64,000 nucleotides of DNA from Biomphalaria glabrata (taxonomy: Eukaryota; Mollusca; Gastropoda; Planorbidae): positions 11,782,645-11,846,644 of the forward strand of contig NC_074720.1 in NCBI RefSeq assembly GCF_947242115.1. Reading direction: 5' to 3'. Made by a program: the position numbers and the translations under genes. Below, piece after piece: positions 1-10,693 of this stretch. Numbering within the stretch: position 1 is the first letter of the stretch; each line of letters begins with the position of its first letter. The notes beneath the pieces are model-generated. The model ran no database searches, had not been told where the DNA came from, and saw only the letters and a list, made by a program, of their open reading frames with translations.

Positions 1-577
1 AGAAAATGCCTTCATAGTGAAAATTTTAAGATTAAAACACGTTTTAGATAAATTTTCTTTGATCTGCTTGAGCCTTCCATCAGCCCAATCGAGCTTACTA
101 AGTAAGGCAGAGATCTGATCAAGGAAAAGTACGCTTGACAATACCCACCCTTCACCTCTTTGAGCTCATATTTAATTTTAACTAAGCCTAGTGATACATT
201 AAATCAGATCAATTTTTATAGACAAAAGGATGAGGAATTCACAGATACCATCAGTTTTTTCATAGGTCAGACCGTTACGGTGCTATAAAAATCCAAACGT
301 GAAAATTGCTGCCATTGGGATTAATGCAATCGAACTTTGCACTTTATTCTAGATCTAAAAGGTTCCACTGGGGAAGGCTATATATGTTCTGATGTTTCTT
401 TTACAAGCCTGACTGCCTGTACTCCATCCAAATAAATTTAAAAAAAAAAAACTAAGATCTAGACTAGATGACTGGATTATAAATTATATACACTTAGATT
501 TTTAGATCTACTAGATCTAGTCTAGATCATCTAGAATCTAGTAGGCTTATCTAGGATCAAAATCAATCTAGATTAGA
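1..577. other. AT-rich intergenic or intronic sequence, no gene seen
   Basis: No reading frame or splice pattern that I recognise. The stretch from about 455 to 560 is crowded with AGATCT and CTAGATCT-type motifs, a signature repeated through the window. If the RRM exon at 4082-4199 belongs to a gene running left, this stretch is probably inside one of its introns. Confidence 0.4.
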
Positions 578-2636
578 GGGAGGTGAAATTCCGGAAGTTC
601 CTGTGTTTAAAAAATGACGTAAAACCTTGAGACAGAGTTTTCCTTACTGCTACATATGTCTTAGTTTGAAATATCATTGCTAAAAATAGTGAATTTTGAT
701 AATAGAACATGTTTGTCTTTAATATTTTTTTTGAAAAAAAAAAAATTATTTAAATATTTTGCATTGAAAGTATATACATTTTTATTTTTGCTGATACTCA
801 TCACAGGTCAGTCATACCATGTTGATTTCTTTCCTGCTAATAGTACATGTGTCTGGCTATATTCCTACCAATTTTCAGATCTATCTAACATCAACATCGT
901 ACAAACTTAGGGAAAAAAAATAACATTGACCTCAATGGACTTTTCAGTTGTTTTTTTTTTAATAGAAGATGTTTGTCACCAACAAGTGAAATTATAATCT
1001 TGTAGCAGATAGTATTAGCTACAGATCTAGAAACTAGAAGCTTAGAGTTTCTAGAGTTTTTACCTTGCAATTTTTTTTTAAAACGGATTTGAAAAAAAAA
1101 ATGTTTCAAGCGATTTTGATCCCAATTTTTAAATATTTTGTTATTTTCTGTCATCACAACGCCGCCATTCTGTCCACACCTCCCTGACATTTCTTGTAGA
1201 TCTAGAGCCGATAATTTGTTTATTTCATCAATATTTACATTTTAAACTGAAGATCATAAATATAAATGAAATGAGAAATTTAAACAAGTGAAGTTAATTA
1301 TCATTATGTTAATATATATAAATGAAATCAGATTTGTGAGCTAGAAATTTACTACGAATACTAGATAAAGTAGATCTACTATTAAATTTCTTATTTAATA
1401 AGTAGATCTATTGTCTACGAAACACAATTCCAAATTTTTAACTTTTGACCTGGGGGGGGGGGTGTCTCGCCACAACAAGCTCTTTCCTCACTTGTTCCAT
1501 GTCAATCAATGTTAGGTCATAACGCCACACTGTTAAACATTGCAGGGAGGTTAAATTCCGGAACTTCAGGTGTCCAAAAAATGACGTAAAAACTAAAGAC
1601 AAGAGTTTTCCTTACTGCTACATAGGTCTTTGTTTGAAATCGATTATGCTCACTATATATAAAGATATCATTGCTAAAAAGAGTGAATTCAATTACTGTT
1701 GATGATGGAGAACATTTTTGTCTTTAACAATTTTTTAAAAAAATATAATTTATTTAAATATTTTGCATTGCATTGCATTTTGCATACATTTTTATTTTTG
1801 CTGATACTCATCACAGAAAAGTCGTACCCTGTTGATTTTTTTCTTGCTAATAGTACATGTGTCTGGCTATATTCCTACCCATTTTCAGATCGATCTATTG
1901 TCAACATCGAACAAACTTGAAAAAAAAAATAACATTGACCTCAATGGACTTTTCAGTTGTTTTTTTTATAGAAGATATTGTTTGTCACCAACAAATGAAA
2001 TTATAATCTTGTAGCAGATATTATTAGCTACAGATCTAGATACTTTTTAAAGATTTTTTACCTTGCAATTTAAAAAAAACCATTTGAAAAAAAATTGTTA
2101 TTTTCTGCCATCACAACGCCGCCATTTTTTCCCCGCCTCTCTGACATTTCTTGTAGATCTAGACCCGATAATGTGTTTATTTCATCAATATTTACATTTT
2201 TAACTGAAGTTCATAAATATAAATGAAATCAGAATTGTGAGCTAGAAATTTACTGCGAATACTAGATCTACTATTAAATTTCTTATCGTCTACGAAACTC
2301 TATTCCAACTTTTTAACTATTGACCTTGGGGGTGTCTCGCCAGCTGAGCCAGCGACAAGTTCTCATCTCACTTTTCCACGTCAACCAATGTTAGGTCAAA
2401 ACGGCACAAAAAAAAACTTTCTTACTGTTAAACATACAGTCATAATTTATACACCATTAGAAAGTTCTTTTAAAGTTTTTTAATGATGCACTAACGAAAA
2501 AATTTTTTTTTCAACAAATTTTTTTTTCACCTCCCTAAACATAGTCATAATTTATACACCATTAGAATTAGATAGATCTAGTTCTTTTAAAGTATATTAA
2601 TGAAGTACTAACAAAAAATTGTTTTTTTCACCTCCC
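578..2636 (+). mobile_element. GGGAGGTGAAA inverted-end element, copy 1, interrupted by copy 2
   Basis: The left end reads GGGAGGTGAAATTCCGG (578) and the right end TTTCACCTCCC (to 2636), giving short inverted ends. Net length without the insertion is about 1.06 kb. Copy 2 (about 1541-2535) is a relative inserted inside copy 1, and TAAACAT occurs on both sides (1534-1540 and 2536-2542) like a target duplication. No transposase is visible, so this looks like a non-autonomous DNA transposon; the superfamily is not clear. Confidence 0.6.
1541..2535 (+). mobile_element. GGGAGGTGAAA element, copy 2, nested in copy 1
   Basis: About 995 bp, parallel to 578-1440 over most of its length. It starts GGGAGGTTAAATTCC at 1545 and ends TTTCACCTCCC at 2535. 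The TAAACAT on both sides supports a real insertion rather than a simple tandem duplication. Short open frames in it are shadows in AT-rich sequence. Confidence 0.6.
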
Positions 2637-2854
2637 TATAGAATAAAAGTATAAATAAATAATAATTTAATGAAAATTAATGATTAAATTATTAATCTAG
2701 AATTGTCTTGAATTAATTATTATGATGAACAATTCAATTGTCAAAAGAAACCTTCAAGAATTACTCAGTGTTACTGAGTATGCCTGTCATCTGATCACAA
2801 ATTAGACTAAATCTAAAATTTAAGTAAGTATTGTTTTAGTTTTTATATAAACTA

Positions 2855-4060
2855 GGGAGGGGAAATAAAAAATTGATCTTTGAAAAAACAATTTTTCGTT
2901 AGTACATCATTAAAATACTTATATCGAACTTTCCAATGGTGTTTAAATTATGACTGTATGTCTAATAGTTAGAAAGTTATGAATTTTTTTTTGTCGTTTT
3001 GGCCTAACATTGTTGCCATGGAACAAAAGAGATGAGTCATCATGAGAGCGTCTCTCTCGCTAAGCCAGCGAGACACACCCCGCTCAAAAAGTTAAAAAGT
3101 TGGAATTGAGTTTCGTAGAGGATAAATCTACTTATTAAATAAGAAATTTAATAGTAGATTTAGTATTCATAGTGAATTTCTAGCTCACAAATCTAATTTC
3201 ATTTATATTTATAAACTTTACTTGTTTAAAATGTAAATATTGATGTAATAAACAAATTATCGGGTCTAGATCTACAAGAATTGTCAGAGAGGCGGGGACA
3301 AAATGGCGGCGTTCTGATGGCAGAAAATAACAAAATATTTAAAAAGTGGGATCAAAATCGTCTGAAACAATTATTTTTCAAATGCGCTTTATAATTCATG
3401 CGACGACGATTAATACATAAAATCTATTTGAATATATCCAGAATATTAGGCCTTACATGGCCTCCAGTGGTTTTACATTGATGACGAAATTTTCTTATCA
3501 AAATTCAGTAAATTCTGAAAAACCCATAGCCCCCAATGGTAAACCGTATTTTCAAGTTTGTGAGCGATGCGACGGAGATATCGAGATAAAACTTGGCAGA
3601 ATTATAGCCAGGCATGATATCTACCATAGGAAAAAAAATGAATCATTGATCATTTTCCTGGACCCTGCATTGCTAAAAACAAAAAATGAGTATTTTTTAT
3701 AATAAAAGTAAAAATGACAAATAACTTTTTTAAAAAAGCCGTAATTAAGCTTTATATAGGCCATGGTCTAAAGTAATCGATAACACAAGTTTAAAACTTC
3801 TCTTATTTCATTCAAAAGTGTACTAAATTTGCAAGTGTGGTTTATGTGAAAAAAAGTCAAAAACGCAATCTCAAGTTTATCGGTCATTTTTTACTTTCAC
3901 ACTTCCGCGTTTTTTCGCCTAGCTATATAAACCAAAATAACCAGCAACAACACATTTTCATGTCAGCCATTTTGTTTTTTTTCTTTCGGGTCTTTAGGCG
4001 GTGACATCATGATAAGTCGTCTTTATGATCTAAAACAAAAAAAAATAGTTGACAAAGCAT
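2855..4060 (-). mobile_element. Inverted, longer relative of the GGGAGG element
   Basis: Begins GGGAGGGGAAATAAAAAAT at 2855 and runs as an inverted counterpart of 1080-2530 until about 3390. It then continues with sequence shared with 18905-19480, for example GATAAAACTTGGCAGAA near 3585 and near 19366. The far boundary is not clear. It would sit in the first intron of the RRM gene if that gene runs left. Confidence 0.45.
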
Positions 4061-4081
4061 TTATATTAATATCATACATAC

Positions 4082-4199
4082 CATATTTGATATCGCAACG
4101 TAAAAGTCGTCCATAAGGTTCAAATATTTCCTCTAAATCTCTAGTTCTTGTGCTTTTAGACAAACGCCCAACGTAAATTGCTCCGTCTCGCCGCGACAT
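4082..4199 (-). CDS. First coding exon of an RRM (SR-type splicing factor) protein, partial
   Basis: Read on the minus strand, an ATG at 4199-4197 opens 39 codons plus one base, ending in a GTATGT donor just below 4082. The peptide begins MSRRDGAIYVGRLSKSTRTR and continues DLEEIFEPYGRLLRCDIKYG. IYVGRL at residues 8-13 is a good RNP2 motif, and the acidic helix followed by a YG turn is the usual first half of an RNA recognition motif, closest in style to SRSF4/5/6-type proteins. These shuttle or reside in the nucleus and bind exonic enhancers. The RNP1 half is not found between 1 and 4081, so the next exon is probably off the left edge. The alternative is a retro-copied or orphan exon. The start is chosen because it is the only ATG in frame and the fold begins at once. 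Confidence 0.6.
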
Positions 4200-5322
4200 C
4201 TTAGACGGAAAGGAAGTGACGATTTACAACTCCAACGTTATGCCAGACTTTACTACATTTTATGCTGATAAAGGATAGGATCTTTAGAAAGCAAATATGA
4301 AATGCCAATCGAATTCTAAAAAATATGATTTATTATATTAAAATTATAAATATAAGTTTAGAATCATTATAAATTTTAAAAATATAAAGATCAATATATA
4401 ATAGTATATTTAGACAAATTATAAGGGCTAAATCTCTATCGTATACAAATTTTCGATTTAGTCTAAATAGATCTACTTGCCAGAAAAAAAACAACAAATT
4501 GTGGTCGGGATCACGACATAAATGGTTCTTCTTTAAAGGGTTCACAGACAACTGATTCACCGACACATGACTTAGGGGGAAAATGGTTCTGACATCAAAT
4601 AGCTCATTTGGTTTATCAATTGGTTGATCAACAATGGGCTCACATGAGTGTGGAATGATTCAATTGTTATTATCTGGATATCATTAAAAGTAATAGTAGA
4701 TTAACATATATTTATAACGTCAGTCAAAATAGCAGAATTTTGTCCGTTGAACTCTTAAAAGTGGACTGTCTCCTGGCCATGCTCTGTGGAATCATTACAT
4801 CCTGCATTCAGGTCCCTTCACGCTATCACTTACAATAATCCGCATGGTTTATCTCCTATATTGGAGCAGTAGTAATATATAAGATAGAATAGTGCAATCC
4901 AGATCTCCGTCTAAAAGCACATGGGGTGTGGGATTGCCAATATTATCGCCCTAACGAAATTTTTACGAAATGCAAGTGGAAGAGGCAGTGGGGCTAGATT
5001 CTATTAAATCCATTGTCATTTCCAAGATCCCGATATCTATGTCCACACGGGTGAATATATTCCACAAAGCGGAGGTTTTCCCTCTCCTAGATGAGTTGCA
5101 TGCTTGTAGCTGATGTGTCTCATCAACACGAAGCTAACTGGTTTTGAGGTGCTAGTTGTCCTCCTTTCATCCCATCTCCTGGCAGTGAAGCGCAAGATTT
5201 TACTGTCAGAGGCATTAGGAAACACAAAACCTTTGGGAGCATCTCTCTGAAAGTGGGAGCTTACCGCCATTCGTGTCTGTCTAGTAAAAAGTGTGTACAC
5301 GATATTTCTCAAACACCCATTT
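4200..5322. other. Intergenic stretch with possible upstream region and LINE-like remnant
   Basis: 4200-4260 should hold the 5' UTR and promoter of the minus-strand RRM gene. From about 4960 to 5312 the minus strand has a 91-residue open stretch ending HLGEGKPPLCGIYSPVW, which resembles the Cys-rich tail after the RNase H domain of some LINEs, but the match is weak. Nothing else is recognised. Confidence 0.3.
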
Positions 5323-5324
5323 TA

Positions 5325-5440
5325 GGATAAAGTTGAAACTTCATACAATTATTCATTGATATAGACATGGCATGAATCAATAAAAAAGATAACCAATTAG
5401 ACAATTAATTACTGGTAATTCATTATTAATAATAATGGGA
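5325..5440 (+). repeat. AATTA-rich interspersed repeat, copy 1
   Basis: Shares AGTTGAAACTT, ATTCATTG and the AACCAATTAG...AATTAATTA block with copies near 7805-7950, 17340-17475 and 32660-32800. It carries no coding sequence and has not been classified. Confidence 0.55.
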
Positions 5441-5620
5441 ACTAATATTCCAGTAGTCACATACATGGGCGTAGCCAGGGGGGCCCCAAACCCCCCCCCG
5501 AAATGAAATTCCCCCCCGGGGGGGGGGAGTCGGAATTTAGTGACTGATTTTTTGCTTTGATTTTGTTTATTTTAGGTGAGATTTTAATACTAAACCATCA
5601 CTTGCCCCAGCACAACCCAA

Positions 5621-5852
5621 GGGGTTTTGAGTTTAAAACCCCTTACCAGGGGGTTTTGAGTTTAAAACCCCCTACCAAGGGGGTTCGAGTTTAATAACCC
5701 CTACCAGGGGGGTTCGAGTTTAATAACCCCTACCAGGGGGGTTCGAGTTTAAAAACCCCTACCAGGGGGGTTCGAGTTTAAAAACCCCTACCAGGGGGGT
5801 TCGAGTTTAAAACCCCCTACTAGGGGTTTTGAGTTTTAAACCCCCTACCTTG
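5621..5852 (+). repeat. ~32-bp tandem array inside element A
   Basis: About seven units of the form GGGGTTTTGAGTTTAAAACC followed by CCCTACCAG, with small variants such as TTCGAG for TTTGAG. Each unit is partly self-complementary (GGGGTTTT...AAAACCCC), so each could form a small hairpin. Confidence 0.8.
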
Positions 5853-5984
5853 GGTTTTTGCAGTTAACTCCCCCTCTTCTATAAAACAAAACAAAAAAAT
5901 GCAAACGAAAATCCCCTAATTCCAAGAGCACAGTTAAAGAAGATTTTGATTTAAAAACCCCGTCTAAAATTTACGATAAACCCC

Positions 5985-6710
5985 CTCTTTAATTTAAAAG
6001 AAAATCTAATTACAAACTCAAAATGTTATGAGCGTAGCTAAATGGGTTTTGACTCAGTTTTGAGTTTAAACCTCACTTCAGCGGGGTTTGAAGGTAAAAA
6101 ATACCTCTTTAATAATAAAAACAAAGCAAATTATACACTAAAAATGTTATGAGTGTAGTCTAAGGGGTTTTGAGTTTAAACTCCCCTCCAGTAAAGTTTG
6201 AAGTTAAAATGTACCTCTTCAAATTAAATAAAGGAAAATTACTCACTCTAAAATCTATGAGCGTAGTCAAAGTGGTTTTGAGTTTAAACCCCCCGCCAGG
6301 GGGGTTTGAGGATAAAAAATACATCTTCAGTGTAAGAAAAAAAGCAAATTACGCACTCAAAATGCTATGAGCGTTGCTGAAAGGGGTTTTGAGTTTAAAC
6401 CCCCATTCAGAGGGGTTTGGTGCTAAAAATACATCTTCAATATAAAAAAAAAAGCAAATACACACTAAAATTATTTGAGCGTAGCCAATCCAATCGGGGG
6501 TTTTGAGTTTAAACCCTTCTTCTACAGATGGCTTTTTTTTAAAGTTTAAAACCCCTCCAGATGGTTTTGAGTCTAAGATCCCCCTACAGAGCATTTTGAG
6601 GTGGGAAACCCCCAACAGAAGATTTTGACGATAAAACTTCTCTTTTCGATATAAAATCTAAAGCAAACTACAGTCACTTAATTCCAAGAGCGTATTCAAG
6701 AGAGGTTACA
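5985..6710 (+). repeat. ~110-bp degenerate tandem array inside element A
   Basis: GAGCGTAG-type boxes recur at about 6030, 6151, 6259, 6369, 6477 and 6688. Each of the first five is followed by a TTTTGAGTTTAAACCCC-type box and then an AT-rich spacer. The spacing is about 108-121 bp for the first four intervals. The box resembles the GGCGTAGCC core of the terminal inverted repeat. Confidence 0.7.
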
Positions 6711-6714
6711 CATT

Positions 6715-7108
6715 TTTACCAGTGGCAGGGCTCCATTAATAAACTGCAGTGAATAGTCATCTACCGAAATCGAAAAACACTACATGTAGCTCAACAAAGA
6801 TGGCTAAGACAGATTTTAGGAGTCAGTTATAGAGATCGGGTCTAAATCAAGGAAATCCTATGCCGAACTGGGAGTCGAACCCTTAGTAAGATTGTGAGAG
6901 AACGACGCATGAGGTTTGCGGGACATGTTCTCCGACAAAATGAATTACGCATAAGAAGAGTTGCAATGATATCCTAGTACAGCTTGACGCCACTTATTCA
7001 TGGAGGTCCTCATGGTAGGTGGGAAGAGGCTTCAGACATTACCAGTGACAGATTTTTATGGAAACTGCTTGACGTCAAATGCTCCGAACGGCGTGGGAGG
7101 GTCTAAGT
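6715..7108 (+). mobile_element. LINE reverse-transcriptase C-terminal fragment (RTE/I-like)
   Basis: Plus-strand translation gives QQRWLRQILGVSYRDRV, then ERRMRFAGHVLRQNELRIRR and GGPHGRWEE, the familiar region just after the RT domain of many invertebrate LINEs. It contains stops and lacks the catalytic core, so it is dead. It lies inside element A. Confidence 0.7.
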
Positions 7109-7550
7109 CAGTAAGAATAGCACATTAGGTTTTTGAAATAAAACTTTTTAATAGCAGGAAAATGCAGTGTAGATACCTCAGTATATGCATTTTGTTAGCT
7201 TTCAATACCAGAAATAGTGCTTGGCGGCGGGGCTTCGCCCCGCGCTGGGGAGCTCCTAGTGCTCCCCCAGATCCCCTTGCTAGTAATGGCGGGGAGTCTA
7301 CAATTTTATGGAAACAGCTTGATGGCAAATGCGCCGAACGACGAGGGAGGGTCTAAGTCAGTAAGAATAGCACATTAGGTTTTTGAAATAGAACTTTTTA
7401 ATAGCAGGAAAATGCACTGTAGATACCTCAGAATATGTATTTTGTTGGTTTTCAATATCAGAAATAGTGCTTGGCTTCGCCCCGCGCTGGGGGAGCTCCT
7501 AGCGTTCCTCCAGACCCCTTTGCTGGTAATGTCGGGGAATCTACAATTTT
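7052..7550 (+). repeat. Two tandem copies of a ~249-bp block
   Basis: The block starting TTTTATGGAAACTGCTTGA near 7054 recurs near 7303 as TTTTATGGAAACAGCTTGA, and the match continues through GGGAGGGTCTAAGTCAG, the poly-T segment and a GC-rich GCTTCGCCCCGCGCTGGG segment. It includes the last codons of the LINE fragment, so duplication followed that insertion. Confidence 0.75.
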
Positions 7551-7799
7551 TCCACTAACTCATGGAAGAACCTATTCTAGGGCACAATAAACGTCTTCCG
7601 AAAGAATGAAGGGTCAGAATGTAATAAAGATTATGTACACACACACATAAATACATTTAAAAAAAATTTCGCGGTGGGGGGGGGGGGGGGGGAGGTCGGG
7701 GGGGGGGGAGAAAAAAATTCCCCCCCCAACCCCCCCCCCCCCCCGAAAAAAAATCCTGGCTACGCCCATGGTCACATATATGGCTAAATAATGAAATAA

Positions 7800-7955
7800 A
7801 TAGTTGTTAAAGCTATTTCTCCCTCACGCATTCTCCGATTAAGTTGATACTTTAAACAATTATTTATTGTACCCAACAAAACATGAATCAGTAGACAATA
7901 ATACTCAATTAGTCAATTAATTATTGGTAATTAATTATTTTGTTTGATATCGAAT
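7800..7955 (+). repeat. AATTA-rich interspersed repeat, copy 2
   Basis: Same family as 5325-5440. It contains CTCCGATTAAGTTGATACTT and TCAATTAATTATTGGTAATT. Copies lie on both sides of element A, so A may have landed between two adjacent copies. Confidence 0.55.
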
Positions 7956-8970
7956 ACGGGAAATAGCTTGTACTTTAATGATATGGTTTTAAGGACGGAG
8001 TTCTTCCCCTTTAGAAAAGCTTTGTTTAATATTCAATATACGATTTTTGATATTTTGCTTTTTTTACCTTTTATTTATTATTTACTGTCACATTGTGTTT
8101 GTTTTATAATGTGATTGTTGACATTATTTAGAAAGTTATATTTGTATCCTTTTTTTATTTATTCATTATTATATAAGATACTAGACAAACTATTTTCTAC
8201 CGCAATTATGTTTTTAAACAATGTTATGATTAACAAAATTCTTGTTTGGTCTTTGTGCATGATTAAATGGCTGTTACAGGATAGCATGCAATAATTTATC
8301 TACTATTTATCTTCTATCGTATTTTAAATCTAAGAAAAAAAAAGAAATCCATTTTCTAAATCTTAAAGTTAATATAAAAGTACACTTTACATCATAACAA
8401 TTTGTTGTAAACAAATAGTAGATCAAATAATAACTGCCAAAACTTAATAAAATATGTCACGTTTTTTTAATTAGGTTTACCAATTAAATGATTCGATCCC
8501 ATGTTTCTTACGCAGACACCTATAGCAGTATTTATAGCATATATTTCTAATTTATTTTATTTTGTCAATATAATAACAAATTGTAATCTATTTGTAAGAT
8601 TAGGGCCTATATATTTAATTGTAAAGAATCTACTTCAACAAATGAAGCAACAACTAGAATACTCAGCACCAAAAATAGAATGTTGGAGTGATTTAAATAA
8701 AGATACGATTTTATACTGGTATGAAAAAAGGTCCGACAGCACTTAAATGTCAAACACAGACATATTGCTAAAAAAGCTTGTTCTGTCCCAAACTATTGAT
8801 GAAAAAACATTGCCAGCAACTGGTCGTGTTTCATATGTAAATTCTTTGCAAATTCTTTTTATACAAACGTGATCAATCAGCGATTGATTTTGTGATTGGC
8901 CCAACAGTTCCATAATTCAAAGTCCCCAAGATTATTTATAGTTCGTCCATCGTGGTTCGATGATGACTAC
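7956..8970. other. AT-rich stretch, no supported gene
   Basis: An 81-codon plus-strand frame at 8501-8746 contains a plausible-looking segment (IECWSDLNKDTILYWYEKR), but I do not recognise it, it has no splice context and the rest is hydrophobic AT-rich filler. I see nothing else. Confidence 0.3.
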
Positions 8971-8974
8971 TTTG

Positions 8975-9760
8975 TCATCCAGGGGGCTGAGGGCTTTGCA
9001 CTGGGGTTTTATGCCTCCTCATGTGGCTGGCGAGACCTACGTGAGCCCGGAATGTTCGGCAGCACACTGGGCAGGTTATTCCAGCTGGAGCTAGTGTCAT
9101 TGGCCTTGCTTTTCTTCTCTGGCGTTTTTCTTCTGCCAGCGTTGTTCTCCTTTCCTCAGCAACCTGTACGCCAGCCTTCACAGCGCGACTCCACGAGGCT
9201 CCGTCATGCGTGCTTCTGTCTCCCGGAGAACAGAAATAATGAATGACATAAGCCTACAAGAAAAAAAAACCACTTCTTATGGAAGTCCTATACAAAGGAA
9301 TCATGTACGAGATGTATCTTGGTGTTGCTTATTCTGTCTTGTTATAAAGAAACAGCGGAAGTGGATCGACTTTAATTTACGCTCTTGTTTCGTTTACTAT
9401 CTGGTCAGTGTTTTTCTGACCTTACAATAGGGTAAATGGACAAATGCCTTGCAGACCTCCATCTTGGTTTTTAAGACGCGCGAGCTTGGTGTAGCGAAGG
9501 TTGAAGTAGCCACCCCTAAGAACTTTTTGATCTTCTTTTCTAGGGATAAGTCATCTTGGATTGTGGAGCCCAAGTAGCGGATTTCTTGCCCGAAGCCCAA
9601 CTATGGAGGATGACTTTGGATTAGGGGATATCCTGTTGGTTTTCTCTATGCTTATTGTCAGACCATAATCTTTACAGGCCTGGTAAAAATGGGACAGTTC
9701 GTGTTTGGAGCTCCTCCTGCTTCTGCACCATCTGCGAAGAGTATATAGGTCTATCTTACA
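8975..9760 (-). mobile_element. LINE remnant: RT C-terminus and zinc-finger tail
   Basis: Reading down the minus strand, 9760-9400 gives YGLTISIEKTN, then IRYLGSTIQDDLSLEKKIKK and LKTKMEVCKAFVHL, a classic post-catalytic RT segment. 9181-8975 then gives EEKRQRRKARP and CPVCCRTFRAHVGLASHMRR, a C2H2 finger commonly fused at the 3' end of molluscan LINE proteins. The frame is interrupted between the two. It is an old, 5'-truncated insertion. Confidence 0.75.
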
Positions 9761-10351
9761 AGGGTAGCTATGATTTATAACTTATCGATGCTTAATAGTT
9801 GACTTTTGAGTTTAGATTATTGGTAGATGCCATCCATTGACTTTACAAACACATCAACAAGTGATTCAAAAAGATTTTACCAAAATTTCGACAAACTGTA
9901 AAAGATTAAAAGAAACAGAACAAGTAAAATTGTAAACAAGGCTACAAAGCCAGTTTGTGAAAATCGGCCCCTGAAGTGGTCCACCCAGGCAAGTAAAAAG
10001 GCAGGTTTCAATATTATCAGAATTAAATTCTATCAAAGACAAATGACAGAGAAGAATGGAGAAAAAATGTTAACAGATCTTGTGTGGTGCCCCAGCAGAC
10101 CAAAGGATAGGTGAAAGTGAATGTGAAATTAGATATGAACATGGCATAACTGATGACTTATAATAAATATCTAATTGATTTAATTGTTTTGTAAAGGGCC
10201 AATCTCTTATTCCTCAAGAAAAAAAACATTTCGTAAAAAAATTTTTTTTTTCCTTTGGCTATGTGATCTGTTGCCCTACTTTGACATTGCAGTCCTCGCG
10301 ATGATATGAAAAACTACTTGTTTATTGTTGTTTTAAATTATGCCCTTCTTA
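9761..10351. other. Intergenic, nothing recognised
   Basis: AT-rich sequence with no gene, repeat unit or splice pattern that I can support. Confidence 0.4.
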
Positions 10352-10693
10352 CAGTGGCGTAACTAAGGGGGGGGGGATGGGGGGGGAATTTTAAAATCCC
10401 CCCGGGCCCCCACCTGGGGGGGGGCCCCAAACGGGTGTCCGAAATAAATTTGTAAGTACATAAATTAATATATTTGATTTACAAATAGTGTCAACAGGTG
10501 TTTTTTTTTCAACATTAATGTATTAAATTTATCACAAAGACTAAACCTAGATCTAGGTCTATCAGTACGTTGACTTTGTTGACATTTTAAAAATATTTTT
10601 TTCCCACAGAGATCAAAGTTTTTTTAAAGTTAATTTTACGTTTTAAACTTTGTTGCCACGAATAAAACTGCATGATATACAGCGAATTCCAGG

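Larger units (their letters stand above)
5464..7770 (+). mobile_element. hAT-type non-autonomous element A with 8-bp target duplication
   Basis: The ends are perfect 16-bp inverted repeats: CATGGGCGTAGCCAGG at 5464 and its complement ending at 7770. The flanks carry an exact 8-bp direct repeat GTCACATA (5456-5463 and 7771-7778), the target size of hAT transposons. Inside the ends are long G and C runs, then two layers of tandem repeats (5621-5850 and about 6030-6700), a LINE fragment and a duplicated ~249-bp block. No transposase frame is visible, so it would depend on a partner element. Confidence 0.75.

Noticed and set aside
8501-8746. 81-codon plus-strand frame as a small gene
   Set aside because: Hydrophobic AT-rich start, no recognisable domain, no supporting splice or promoter context.
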